Assembly: GCF_022399565.1 (NCBI RefSeq)
Contig: NZ_JAJTUT010000001.1
Location: 496,001 to 560,000 of the forward strand
Source: Flavobacterium algicola
GTDB lineage: Bacteria; Bacteroidota; Bacteroidia; Flavobacteriales; Flavobacteriaceae
Direction of reading: 5' to 3'
DNA: 64,000 bases
Of the stretch, positions 33,846 through 42,823 are shown piece after piece. Below the pieces are notes generated by a model. The model made no database searches and had not been told where the DNA came from. It saw only the letters and a program-made list of their open reading frames with translations. The position numbers and the translations under genes were made by a program. How positions within the stretch are numbered: position 1 is the first letter of the stretch; each line of letters opens with the position of its first letter.

Positions 33846-36617
33846 TTAATTATCTCTACTTCGCCTTTGTCTGTCATTACTATCATTAGATTCACCTCCC
33901 GGAGGGTCAACACCTCCAAAATTCTTAATTTTATAGATTAGTGAGAACATTGCATAACGTTTCAAAACTGTATTTTCCTCATCTCGAATAGAAGTATCAG
34001 TTATAGTTCTTGTAAATCCTTGATTTTGATTTAAAATATCAAAAACTTTCATGCGAGCAGTTAATGTTTTATTTAAGAATGTATATCCTAAACTCATATT
34101 CCATAATTGATAATCGTTACTAAAACCGGCACTCGAATTAGCATTGTAACTGTATGCAAAATCATTACTTAGAACCCATTTCTCACCAAAGTAGTTTGTT
34201 GTTCTCAAATTCATTTTATGCACCACATTGGAGCGCGCATCAATAGAATAATTGTTGTATTTTGATTCATTATAGGCAAATGTATAAAAGGGTGTTAATG
34301 TCAACAATTCACCATAATTGAATGAAAAATAAGTTCTAGGTTTAAAGGATAGTACTTTTGCATCATAGAGTACATTATTAACAAAACCTTTGTCAAAAGA
34401 GTAATCCGTATTGAATCCGGCACCATAGCGGTAACTATTCCCTTCTATTTTCTTATAACTATTCCAATAAAAACCAATACTCGTATTATAGACATCGTAT
34501 ATATTGTTGTAGGTTGTTACACTCGTTCCGTCTTCTGCATACACTCTTGCTGAAACAATATCTACATCGACGACATCTGCTTTTACATACATGCTAAAGC
34601 CAGCTCGTTTTTGAATGTTGAAATTTCGAAAATTAAAACTAAAGCTATGTTTCTTTATTGGATCTAAATCAGGATTACCCGTAACCGTATTTACAGCATT
34701 ACTTATGTCTAAAACAGGAAGCAATTGATAAGCTGTTGGTAAATTAACTCTATAATCATATTTTAAAAAGGCATAGTTTGACTTATCAAACTTGTACTTA
34801 AAATTGGTATGCCATTCTGGAATGATATAATTTGTTTTCAAATTGGTATCAGCACCTAAGTAAAGTGAGTTGTTATCATATTGCACCAATGCCGTACTAT
34901 TTTTTACATTAAAAGAAAATACTTTGTTATTATAAAAGAAACCCATTTTTGGTGCAATGGAGCGCAGGTTTGACGATACATAACTTGATTGAGCATCATT
35001 TACCGTAGTATAATCATCGGTTGTACTATTATAATCGAAAGTATTTTCGTCCGTCACAGTGTTATCTGATTTGTACTCTACTCCTACTCTCAAACGAATG
35101 ACATCTGAAATAGGCTCGGTGAATTCCACCTGTCCATAATAATAGTCACGCTTAATATCATTGTCAACCATTTGGTTTCGCAAAGTCGTAATTCCTGTAG
35201 TATATGATGTTACAGAATTATCAGTAAGACCTTGTTGGTTATTTTTGGAATTATTATTTGTAAGCGAAAAAATCAAATTTCTAGATTTTTTACTAAAACT
35301 TTTATTGATAGTTAATTGATTATCAAAATTCAATTGCTCATTTGTTCTAAAAGTGGTACCTATATTTTCATTTAACAAAGCGCCAGCTTCATCTGTAGAA
35401 ACACTACTAGAGGAGCTGTTGTTTTTATAATTTGATTTACGAATATTGGGTTCAAGAACAATTTGCACTGTTTTTATTGGCTTGTATGTAAGTTCAAAAT
35501 TTAATTTGTGATTGTTGTTTTCCACTTTCGCACCAGAGAAGGATGCTGTGGTGATATTTCCCGTTGGCAAAAACTGTACTAAATTTGTTTTCTTATCATT
35601 ATTGTTCACACTATTATTAAAGGAATAGTCAGCTGTTGACTCAAATTTATCAGACCATTCATTATAGTAATTTAGCCCTATAAGATTACTAGTTGTAATT
35701 CCTTTTCTCGAAATGCTTGCGCCTACATCTCCATTAGATTTACTTTTATCATCACCAAAGGATTCATCAATAGCAAAACCAGATAAATTTATATTGTTTA
35801 CCGCTCCCACTGCACTGATACGTTGTTGCTTGTCAAATTGATTGATTAAAAAGCTACCTTCATAGCGATCATCGGTACCATAGCCCGCGAGAAATTTACC
35901 AAAGTAACCTCTATTCTTTTTGTCATCTATTGTTAAGTTTACACTCAAAAAATCTGAAGCTGCATCATCACCCGACAATTCCTCTTTCTTTGTTTTCAAA
36001 TCAGAAACCTGAATTTTATTGATAATATCTGCTGGAAGATTTTGCAAAGCTACAGCACCATCTTTACCGAAAAAAGCTTTTCCATTAACCAATATTTGAT
36101 TTACTTCTTTTCCGTTGACTGTAATTTTTCCATCGTCATCGATTACAAATCCTGGTAACTCTTTTAATACAGCATCGACATTATCATCTGGACGAACCTT
36201 AAATGATGCGGCATTGTATTCCAATGTATCTTGCTTGACTTTAATTGGTGGAGCAGCTGTGGTAATCACTACATCCTTTAAAACATTCTCGGTGCTAAAT
36301 AAATATATTGTGCTTAAATCCTTGTTCTCGGTAATGTCTGATAATTCATCCTGATAATTTTCGTGTCCTACATAAGAGATTTTCATAAAAACAGGACTTT
36401 GATATTTCTTTAAACGAACTTTAAACATCCCTGCATTATCAGAGGTAGTAGAACCAAGTTTTAAAGAATCTTTTACTACCGAAAAAGAAACATTGGCACC
36501 CTCTAAAGGTTGTTGTGTATTTATATCGAGTACTTGGCCTTGAACAAAATAACTCTCTTGGGCAAAAGTGGATAGCGATAGCAACAAGAACAGGATAACA
36601 AAGTGGTATTTAAACAT
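33846..36617 (-). CDS. Outer-membrane beta-barrel family protein (TonB-receptor-like, OMP_b-brl_3 type)
   Basis: A 923-residue protein with a signal peptide ending TFAQ, a carboxypeptidase-like regulatory domain (YFVQGQVLDINTQQPLEGANVSF at 23-45), a plug-like domain (VKQDTLEYNAASFKVRPDDNVDAVLKELPGFVIDDDGKITVNGKEVNQILVNGKAFFG) and a large barrel. The plug form with KQDTLEYNA and VNGK(E)V...ILVNGK is that of a TonB-linked family whose ligand is unknown. A disordered Asp/Arg-rich tail (GGESNDSNDRQRRSRDN) follows. It stands alone between terminators. Confidence 0.85.
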   Translation of the reverse strand: MFKYHFVILFLLLSLSTFAQESYFVQGQVLDINTQQPLEGANVSFSVVKDSLKLGSTTSDNAGMFKVRLKKYQSPVFMKISYVGHENYQDELSDITENKDLSTIYLFSTENVLKDVVITTAAPPIKVKQDTLEYNAASFKVRPDDNVDAVLKELPGFVIDDDGKITVNGKEVNQILVNGKAFFGKDGAVALQNLPADIINKIQVSDLKTKKEELSGDDAASDFLSVNLTIDDKKNRGYFGKFLAGYGTDDRYEGSFLINQFDKQQRISAVGAVNNINLSGFAIDESFGDDKSKSNGDVGASISRKGITTSNLIGLNYYNEWSDKFESTADYSFNNSVNNNDKKTNLVQFLPTGNITTASFSGAKVENNNHKLNFELTYKPIKTVQIVLEPNIRKSNYKNNSSSSSVSTDEAGALLNENIGTTFRTNEQLNFDNQLTINKSFSKKSRNLIFSLTNNNSKNNQQGLTDNSVTSYTTGITTLRNQMVDNDIKRDYYYGQVEFTEPISDVIRLRVGVEYKSDNTVTDENTFDYNSTTDDYTTVNDAQSSYVSSNLRSIAPKMGFFYNNKVFSFNVKNSTALVQYDNNSLYLGADTNLKTNYIIPEWHTNFKYKFDKSNYAFLKYDYRVNLPTAYQLLPVLDISNAVNTVTGNPDLDPIKKHSFSFNFRNFNIQKRAGFSMYVKADVVDVDIVSARVYAEDGTSVTTYNNIYDVYNTSIGFYWNSYKKIEGNSYRYGAGFNTDYSFDKGFVNNVLYDAKVLSFKPRTYFSFNYGELLTLTPFYTFAYNESKYNNYSIDARSNVVHKMNLRTTNYFGEKWVLSNDFAYSYNANSSAGFSNDYQLWNMSLGYTFLNKTLTARMKVFDILNQNQGFTRTITDTSIRDEENTVLKRYAMFSLIYKIKNFGGVDPPGGESNDSNDRQRRSRDN

Positions 36618-36679
36618 GATTTATTTTGATAGGTATTCATTTTAGGACATACAAAGGAATGAAAGGTTTAATCACATTA

Positions 36680-36720
36680 AAAAAAAATACCCCAAAAAAG
36701 TAAATTACTTTTTTGGGGTA
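36680..36720 (-). terminator. Terminator downstream of der
   Basis: Perfect 16-bp inverted repeat TACCCCAAAAAAGTAA with TTACTTTTTTGGGGTA (36689-36720), followed on the minus strand by nine T. It is 24 bases past the der stop codon. Confidence 0.92.
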
Positions 36721-36744
36721 GTATAAAAAAAACAGTGTATCTGT

Positions 36745-38052
36745 TTATTTCTCTCTAATATAAATATCAATTGGCACTCCAGAAAAATCCCAGTTATCTC
36801 TAATTTTATTTTCAAGGTAACGTTTGTAAGGCTCTTTTACATACTGAGGCAAATTGGCAAAAAACACAAACTGAGGTGTTTTGGTTGGCAATTGCATACA
36901 ATATTTAATTTTTACATACTTTCCTTTGGTAGCTGGTGGCGGATACGCTTCAATAATTTTCAACATATAATCATTAAATTTTGAAGTTGGTATACGTTGT
37001 TGTCTGCTTTCAAACACTTTTACAGTAGCTTCCAATGCTTTTAACAATCGTTGTTTTGTCAATGCCGAAACAAATAGAATAGGCACGTCTGTAAATGGCA
37101 TTAATTGTTCTCTAATTTGCTCTTCATAGTCACGAGTTGTCATCGTTTCTTTTTCGACCAAATCCCATTTGTTCACTAAGATTACAACACCTTTACGGTT
37201 TTTTTCTGCCAACCAAAATATACTTTGATCTTGCCCTTCAAAACCACGAGTAGCGTCAATAATCAAAATACAAATATCTGCATGCTCAATAGCACGAACC
37301 GAACGCATAACAGAATAAAATTCCAAATCCTCTTTAACTTTTGCTTTACGACGGATTCCCGCTGTATCTACCAAGTTAAATTCGAATCCAAAACGGTCAA
37401 ATTTAGTATCAATTGCATCACGAGTTGTTCCTGCAATATCGGTAACAATATATCTTTCTTTTCCAATCAAGGCGTTGATGAAACTAGATTTTCCAGCATT
37501 AGGACGTCCTACTACTGCAAAACGAGGTAAGTCTGAAACTTCTTCAACTTCTGGCTTTTCTGGAAAAGCTTTGATTAAAGCGTCTAACAAATCCCCAGTT
37601 CCACTTCCTGAAATACTTGCAAAAGTATAGTACTCACCTAATCCTAGGTTGTAAAATTCTACTGCATCTTTCTCACGCATTGCATTATCGACTTTATTAA
37701 CTGCCAACAATACTGGTTTTTTTACTTTACGCAGCAATTTTGCTACAGTATCATCCATAGGCGTAATTCCCTCTTCGACATCAACGACAAAGATGATAAC
37801 ATCTGCCTCGTCAATTGCCAATTCTACTTGCTTGCGAATTTCTCCTTCAAACACATCATCAGACCCACGCACATACCCACCGGTATCAATAACAGAAAAC
37901 TCTTTTCCATTCCACTCGCTTTTACCGTAGTTTCTATCACGGGTAACTCCCGAAACAGAATCTACAATAGCTTCTCTTCTTTGTATCAGCCTATTGAAAA
38001 GGGTTGATTTCCCCACATTAGGTCTTCCTACTATCGCAACAATATTATTCAT
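36745..38052 (-). CDS. der: Ribosome biogenesis GTPase Der (EngA)
   Basis: A 435-residue protein with two tandem GTPase domains: [12 protein letters not shown] at 8-19 with DTGG and NKVD motifs, and [12 protein letters not shown] in the second domain with DTAG and NKWD, followed by the KH-like C-terminal domain (about 350-435, [20 protein letters not shown]). Der acts in the cytoplasm in 50S subunit maturation and is essential. Another GTPase of the same pathway, era, lies 800 bases upstream on the same strand but in a separate unit. Confidence 0.97.
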   Translation of the reverse strand: MNNIVAIVGRPNVGKSTLFNRLIQRREAIVDSVSGVTRDRNYGKSEWNGKEFSVIDTGGYVRGSDDVFEGEIRKQVELAIDEADVIIFVVDVEEGITPMDDTVAKLLRKVKKPVLLAVNKVDNAMREKDAVEFYNLGLGEYYTFASISGSGTGDLLDALIKAFPEKPEVEEVSDLPRFAVVGRPNAGKSSFINALIGKERYIVTDIAGTTRDAIDTKFDRFGFEFNLVDTAGIRRKAKVKEDLEFYSVMRSVRAIEHADICILIIDATRGFEGQDQSIFWLAEKNRKGVVILVNKWDLVEKETMTTRDYEEQIREQLMPFTDVPILFVSALTKQRLLKALEATVKVFESRQQRIPTSKFNDYMLKIIEAYPPPATKGKYVKIKYCMQLPTKTPQFVFFANLPQYVKEPYKRYLENKIRDNWDFSGVPIDIYIREK

Positions 38053-38156
38053 AATCTATTTTTCAAATATTTTGCAAAGGTAGTGTAAAAACGTTGAATA
38101 TCAATTATTTTAGTACATTAGCTATGAGCAAAATCTAAATTAATAAAATAAAAGAC

Positions 38157-38654
38157 ATGGATACTGACAAGGAAATCACTCTACGTTTACGTTTTTATCT
38201 GGATATTCCGGAAAACAGTATTCAAATACTCCAGAAATTTAAGGATCATTCACTTCAAAAATCAGATGATTTTGCTGTAAAAAAAAGCGGAAATCATATT
38301 TGGCTTGACATAATTGAATCAAAAAGAAAATACTGGTCTCCTCATTTACATTTAGAGATAGAATCTAAAAGCGAAAAAGAAACACATATAAGAGGGTTAT
38401 ATGGACCTGACCCAACTCTATGGACATTTTTCATGTTTCTGCATTTTATTATTGCTGGTATTTTTCTGGTATTTTGTGCGATTGCCTATTCTGATTCTGT
38501 TTTAAAAAATCCTATCACTATAGACATAGTCATCATGGGCTTGATGACATTACTTTGGTTTATACTTTATTATCTAGCTAAATCTATTCGAAAGAAAGGA
38601 CATCCTCAAATGAATGATTTGGAAAAATATTTTCACACTATTCTTAAATCATAA
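38157..38654 (+). CDS. Hypothetical membrane protein
   Basis: A 165-residue protein that I do not recognise. The first 85 residues are soluble and contain FLDIPENSIQILQKFKD and SGNHIWLDIIESKRKYWSPHLHLEIES. Two membrane helices follow (TFFMFLHFIIAGIFLVFCAIAY, about 91-112, and IDIVIMGLMTLLWFILYYLA, about 122-141), with a basic cytoplasmic tail containing KGHPQM. Proteins of this type are widespread and uncharacterised in Flavobacteria. Transcribed alone, divergent from der. Confidence 0.75.
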   Translation: MDTDKEITLRLRFYLDIPENSIQILQKFKDHSLQKSDDFAVKKSGNHIWLDIIESKRKYWSPHLHLEIESKSEKETHIRGLYGPDPTLWTFFMFLHFIIAGIFLVFCAIAYSDSVLKNPITIDIVIMGLMTLLWFILYYLAKSIRKKGHPQMNDLEKYFHTILKS

Positions 38655-38695
38655 AAAATCCCGATGTCATCTTCAGATTTCATCGGGATTTTTTC
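38655..38695 (+). terminator. Rho-independent terminator
   Basis: Stem AAATCCCGATG (38656-38666) with CATCGGGATTT (38681-38691), 14-base loop, then TTTC. It begins directly after the stop codon of the 38157 gene. The A-rich left side might serve the minus strand too. Confidence 0.85.
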
Positions 38696-38741
38696 ATGAT
38701 AATTACTTAATTTGATGCCAAGCCGTTATTAGTTGCACGAT

Positions 38742-38841
38742 ACCGCGTAAAGGATAGAAGTGGAAATCCTTTTTAACTGGCTTTTTCTGCCAGTTGAAAC
38801 GATTGTAACGGATAGCCTGGCCCTTTTTCTGGGACACGCCC
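38742..38841 (-). repeat. Family A structured intergenic repeat, copy 3
   Basis: Minus-strand order: GGGCGTGTCCC, GGGCCAGGCTATCCG, central hairpin, GGATTTCCACTTCTATCC, TTTACGCGG. The central hairpin has stem AACTGGC/GCCAGTT and loop TTTTTCT (plus strand); its stem sequence differs from copies 1 and 2 while remaining paired. It begins 10 bases after the era stop codon. Confidence 0.78.
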
Positions 38842-38851
38842 AAATTATTAT

Positions 38852-39733
38852 TTATTGATTGTAACCAAAACGTTTTAACATATTGGCGTTGCTTCTCCAG
38901 TTTTTATTCACCTTTACATACAACTCAATATGAATTTGTTTTCCAAAGAATTTTTCTAAATCTTCACGGGACTCCATTCCTACTTTCTTTAAAGCAGCAC
39001 CTTTATGCCCAATAATAATTCCTTTTTGAGTCTCACGCTCCACCATAATCAACGAACGAATTCGGATGATATTTTCATCTTCAAAAAACTCTTCGGTAAC
39101 GATCTCAACCGCATACGGAATCTCTTTACTGTAATTCAATAAGATTTTTTCACGAATCGTTTCATTAACAAAAAAACGTTCTGGTTTATCTGTTAATTGA
39201 TCCTTTGGATAATAAGCTGGTGATTCTGGTAATAGTTCAATTATACGACCAAAAACTTCTGGCACATTAAAATTTTTCAATGCTGAAATAGGAAAAATTT
39301 CGGCATTTGGAACTTTTTCAGCCCAAAAAGCTACTTGTTCTTCCAATTGCTCTTGATTGGAATTGTCAATTTTGTTCAACAATAATAATACAGGGATTTT
39401 GGCATGGATGATTTTATTGAAAAAAGCTTCATCTTTTAAATTCTGCTCACCGATCTCTACCATGTAAATAAGGATATCTGCATCTTCAAAAGCCGATTTA
39501 ACGAAATTCATCATCGACTCCTGCATTTCGTAAGCGGGTTTGATGATTCCAGGAGTATCCGAAAGTATTAACTGAAAGTCTTCTCCGTTTACAATTCCTA
39601 ATATTCTATGTCTCGTAGTTTGTGCTTTTGAGGTAATGATAGACAATCTCTCCCCTACAAACGCATTCATCAACGTTGACTTCCCTACATTAGGATTCCC
39701 AATAATATTTACAAAACCTGCCTTATGTGTCAT
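38852..39733 (-). CDS. era: GTPase Era
   Basis: A 293-residue GTPase with G1 [12 protein letters not shown] at 12-23, the DTPG motif, NKID and a C-terminal KH domain with GIIIGHKGAALKKVG near 239-253. Era binds the 3' end of 16S rRNA and is needed for 30S assembly. It is the only gene of its unit and is divergent from the tRNA genes. A family A repeat follows its stop codon. Confidence 0.97.
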   Translation of the reverse strand: MTHKAGFVNIIGNPNVGKSTLMNAFVGERLSIITSKAQTTRHRILGIVNGEDFQLILSDTPGIIKPAYEMQESMMNFVKSAFEDADILIYMVEIGEQNLKDEAFFNKIIHAKIPVLLLLNKIDNSNQEQLEEQVAFWAEKVPNAEIFPISALKNFNVPEVFGRIIELLPESPAYYPKDQLTDKPERFFVNETIREKILLNYSKEIPYAVEIVTEEFFEDENIIRIRSLIMVERETQKGIIIGHKGAALKKVGMESREDLEKFFGKQIHIELYVKVNKNWRSNANMLKRFGYNQ

Positions 39734-39811
39734 TTACTTAATTTTTTTAATGCTGCAAAGATAATCATATCAAGTTAATAGATGAAATAAAACATTTTTT
39801 AAAATTATAGC

Positions 39812-39841
39812 TTGTAAATCTAGAATTTATATGTATCTTTG
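39812..39841 (+). promoter_or_regulatory. Canonical flavobacterial promoter of the initiator tRNA genes
   Basis: TTG at 39812-39814, a spacer of exactly 19 bases and TATCTTTG at 39834-39841, a full match to TTG-N19-TAnnTTTG. Transcription would start near 39848, giving a 5' leader of about 137 bases before the first tRNA. Confidence 0.8.
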
Positions 39842-39984
39842 CACCCGAAACAACGAGGAAATGCATTAGCAACCTTACTGAATCACATCCGGTAAAACGG
39901 AAATAAGTTCTGAAAACATTTTGTGTAATATAAATAAACAAAGCTAGCCTAGCAGAGTTTAAAAAGCACAAGTTTATAATATAT

Positions 39985-40057
39985 CGCGGGATAGAGCAGT
40001 AGGCAGCTCGTCGGGCTCATAACCCGAAGGTCACTGGTTCGAGTCCAGTTCCCGCTA
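39985..40057 (+). tRNA. Initiator tRNA-Met (CAT), copy 1
   Basis: A 73-base cloverleaf with anticodon CAT in loop CTCATAA. Initiator marks are three consecutive G:C pairs at the foot of the anticodon stem (GGG/CCC), an A11:U24 pair in the D stem (GAGC/GCTC) and no Watson-Crick pair at 1:72, here C against T. The T arm is ACTGG/CCAGT with loop TTCGAGT. The 3' CCA is not encoded (the DNA reads CTA). Confidence 0.95.
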
Positions 40058-40091
40058 CTAAGTTAATTTTATTGAGATTACAAACGCACAT

Positions 40092-40164
40092 CGCGGGATA
40101 GAGCAGTAGGCAGCTCGTCGGGCTCATAACCCGAAGGTCACTGGTTCGAGTCCAGTTCCCGCTA
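40092..40164 (+). tRNA. Initiator tRNA-Met (CAT), copy 2
   Basis: Identical in all 73 bases to the copy at 39985, with the same C1/T72 mismatch and uncoded CCA, 34 bases downstream. Identity extends a few bases beyond each end (from AT before to CTAAG after), which points to a recent tandem duplication or to conversion. One promoter upstream of copy 1 and one terminator after copy 2 suggest a common transcript. Confidence 0.95.
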
Positions 40165-40169
40165 CTAAG

Positions 40170-40201
40170 AAAGCTTCATAGAAATATGAAGCTTTTTTTT
40201 T
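40170..40201 (+). terminator. Terminator of the tRNA transcript
   Basis: Stem AAGCTTCAT (40171-40179) with ATGAAGCTT (40185-40193), 5-base loop and a T run of nine or more, 6 bases after the second tRNA. Confidence 0.92.
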
Positions 40202-40276
40202 GTTTATTATATTTTACAAAATTCCTGATTGTATTGCGCTTTCAAATTAGATCATAATCTCTCCTATTTTTACCAG

Positions 40277-40990
40277 ATGTTAGAAATTCTTTACCAAGAC
40301 GAATATATTATAGCCATTAATAAACCAAGCGGATTGTTGGTTCATAAATCATTTTATGCACGAGATGCAAAAGTGTATGCCGTTCAAGAATTGAGAAATC
40401 AGATAGGAGGCCAACATGTATACCCTATCCATCGTCTTGACAGAAAAACATCTGGTGTTTTACTATTTGCCTTAGACAAAGAGGTTCTTAAAATCATGAA
40501 TGACCGTTTTGCTAATCGTGAAGTCGAAAAAAAATATTTAGCCATCTTACGTGGGTGGTCAGCTGAAGAACTTACTATTGACTATGATTTAACCAACGAC
40601 GATGACGTGACACAAAATGCAATTACTTATTTTCGTCGCCTGCAAATTGCTGAAATTGAACTACAATTTAACAACAAACCTACTTCACGATATTGTTTAG
40701 TAGAAGCTATTCCTGAAACGGGTCGTATGCATCAATTGCGAAAACATTTTAAGCACATTTTTCACCCCATTTTGGGAAGCCGTCCCCATGGCTGCAACAA
40801 GCAAAATAAATTATGGTTAGAAAATTATGAACTAAAAGGCATGATGCTTCATGCACATCAATTGGTATTTAATCATCCAATAACAAATGAACAATTGATT
40901 TTGAACGCAAAGATTAATGATGAGTTTGATAAAGTGGGTACTATTCTGAATCTAGATTTAAACGAGTACAAATGGCGTATTAAGTTGTGA
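40277..40990 (+). CDS. tRNA pseudouridine synthase TruC-like (RluA family)
   Basis: 237 residues from ATG 40277; a TTG at 40229 would add 16 residues that do not look like the family and would fall in the leader. The RluA signature is visible as PIHRLDRKTSGVLLFALDK, with the catalytic Asp in HRLDRKTSG, and starts with LEILYQDEYIIAINKPSGLLVHKS. The closing GRMHQLRKHFKHIFHPILG block and the short length without an S4 domain fit TruC, which modifies U65 of tRNAs. Assignment to TruC rather than another RluA member is moderately sure. Confidence 0.88.
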   Translation: MLEILYQDEYIIAINKPSGLLVHKSFYARDAKVYAVQELRNQIGGQHVYPIHRLDRKTSGVLLFALDKEVLKIMNDRFANREVEKKYLAILRGWSAEELTIDYDLTNDDDVTQNAITYFRRLQIAEIELQFNNKPTSRYCLVEAIPETGRMHQLRKHFKHIFHPILGSRPHGCNKQNKLWLENYELKGMMLHAHQLVFNHPITNEQLILNAKINDEFDKVGTILNLDLNEYKWRIKL

Positions 40991-41183
40991 TTTACTATTT
41001 TTTAAAGACAGGTTTTGCAGGCTTAAACAGCATAACAAGCTCAAATAAACGGCTTCACGATCTCTATATTTCTACTAATAAAAAAGCTGCACGCAACTAG
41101 GAAACTCTCATGAACTTACCACTTTCCGAATTTCTATACTATTTAGCATTACTTTCATCTAAATTCTGAACGTATCGAACTTC

Positions 41184-42173
41184 TTATTGAGGCACCTGAG
41201 CTTTATCATAAATTAAACCCTGACTTTTCAATTCTTTCCAAAAGTCAATAGGGATTTCTTTTTGTGAAGAATTTATATTCCCTTCCACTTGCTCTGTTTT
41301 ACTTGCACCAGGAATGATCGACACAAATTCATCTGCAGCGAGTACAAAATGCAAAGCCGCATCTAGAATGGATACATCGTATTTTTTTGCAATGGCATCA
41401 ATTTGATCACGCTTTTGGTGCATTCCTTTTGGAATTATATCTTTATAATTAAAACGTTCTCTACCAGCAATAAATCCGGAGTTGAAGCCAGCACCAGAAA
41501 CTAGCTTTACTCCCGCTTTTTTTACCGCTGGCAGTAATCTATCCACTGCGTCCTCATGATCAAGAATCGAATATTGCGTTGCAGACAAACAAATATCTGG
41601 ATCTGCCGATTCGATACAGTCCAAAATGGGTTCGATCTTGTTGACTCCCATTCCCCAAGCTTTTATGACTCCTTCATCACGTAGTTCCGAGAGCACTTTA
41701 AAAGCTCCTTTTCTTGCTTGTTCTAAATAATAAGGATACCTGTCCCCTACTTGGTCCTCTGAGAGGTCATGAACATAAACTATATCAATATGATCTAAAC
41801 CAGTTCGTTTAAGACTGTCTTCAATCGATTTTTTTACTGCATCTCCTGTGTAAATATGCTTAAAATCGTAATTGTATGGTGCTTTCCACATTGTAGGCGG
41901 CACTTCCGATTCAGGCACTTCATTAAACAGTCTCCCTACTTTGGTAGAAAAGACAAAATCTTCATGTTTTTTATTTTGAAGAAAAGATCCAAATCTTCGT
42001 TCACTTTTTGTCAGTCCGTACCACGGTGAGGTATCAAAGTATCGAATGCCTACATCCCACGCACGCGCCAGAATTTCATTAGCTTCTTCATCTGATATAA
42101 TATCAAAAGCAGTTCCAATTGCAACACCACCTAATCCTACTTTATGTTTGTCTGTTATAATTTCGTTTTTCAT
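41184..42173 (-). CDS. Aldo/keto reductase
   Basis: A 329-residue (beta/alpha)8 oxidoreductase of the aldo/keto reductase superfamily. Visible are the catalytic aspartate and tyrosine in IRYFDTSPWYG near 43-53, the lysine in FVFSTKVGRLF near 73-83 and HDLSEDQVGDRYPYYLEQ with the usual His. The phosphate-binding end is SIIPGASKTEQVEGNI near 287-302. It is similar to D-threo-aldose 1-dehydrogenase-type members. It is the third gene after the YqcI/YcgG haem protein and DUF1989 genes, 24 bases from the latter, so all three probably act together. Substrate unknown. Confidence 0.88.
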   Translation of the reverse strand: MKNEIITDKHKVGLGGVAIGTAFDIISDEEANEILARAWDVGIRYFDTSPWYGLTKSERRFGSFLQNKKHEDFVFSTKVGRLFNEVPESEVPPTMWKAPYNYDFKHIYTGDAVKKSIEDSLKRTGLDHIDIVYVHDLSEDQVGDRYPYYLEQARKGAFKVLSELRDEGVIKAWGMGVNKIEPILDCIESADPDICLSATQYSILDHEDAVDRLLPAVKKAGVKLVSGAGFNSGFIAGRERFNYKDIIPKGMHQKRDQIDAIAKKYDVSILDAALHFVLAADEFVSIIPGASKTEQVEGNINSSQKEIPIDFWKELKSQGLIYDKAQVPQ

Positions 42174-42197
42174 CTTTAGATATTTAAATGATTATTT

Positions 42198-42803
42198 TTA
42201 GAATACATTTTGAGCTTCATCGGAGACTAAAAAATGTATAGGCTTAAAACTCCCTCCATTACTATCTTCTGCTGAACATGCTGTTAAGCAAACTATCAAA
42301 TCCATTTCTGCCCTGAATTTCACATAATCTCCCGCAGTTGATGTTGGTGGTAAAACACTTATTTTACCATTGCTATCAAATTGTACATTCATAAATATAT
42401 TGAAGGCGGTAGGAATATCATCAAGTGCAATTCCATATTCACTTAGGTTCTCACGTAAATTATTCAAGCAACTTGGATGTTCTTCATGGTTGTTATACAT
42501 TATCTGAAACGTTTCAGGACTGCAAGGCGCTAAAAGAAAGTCATTACGACCATTGGTATCTTCGATGATTTCCATCATCTTATGTGAACGGTTGCTCCAA
42601 AGGAAATTTCCTTTGGTTATTAAAATACTTTCTTCAAAATCCAATGTTTTGCCCGATGATAGTTTCTCTTTCGTATCATGACGATTAAATAACACCATAT
42701 CACTTACTTGCATTCCTAAAGGGTCAATAACAGTTAGAATTTCTCCTTTCTTCATTGTAAATGATGCTCCTTTTTGAGGTGCAATCTTTGTGTAATTTTC
42801 CAT
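42198..42803 (-). CDS. DUF1989 (urea carboxylase-associated) family protein
   Basis: A 201-residue protein with the DUF1989 pattern: IAPQKGASFTMKKGEILTVIDPLGMQVSDMVLFN, the Cys-containing block FLLAPCSPETFQIMY near 88-102 and HEEHPSCLNNL near 106-116, then AFNIFMNVQFDSNGKISVLPPTSTAGDYVKFRAEMDLIVCLTACSAE. Members are found beside urea carboxylase genes and are poorly understood. Here no urea genes are present; the partner is a YqcI/YcgG protein 20 bases upstream, a pair I know to recur. Function in a small-molecule oxidation pathway is inferred. Confidence 0.85.
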   Translation of the reverse strand: MENYTKIAPQKGASFTMKKGEILTVIDPLGMQVSDMVLFNRHDTKEKLSSGKTLDFEESILITKGNFLWSNRSHKMMEIIEDTNGRNDFLLAPCSPETFQIMYNNHEEHPSCLNNLRENLSEYGIALDDIPTAFNIFMNVQFDSNGKISVLPPTSTAGDYVKFRAEMDLIVCLTACSAEDSNGGSFKPIHFLVSDEAQNVF

Positions 42804-42823
42804 TTTAAGGTAACTTTTATTAT

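Noticed and set aside
39848..39984. An additional tRNA or small ORF in the tRNA leader
   Set aside because: No cloverleaf and no frame over a few codons; left as an unexplained leader.
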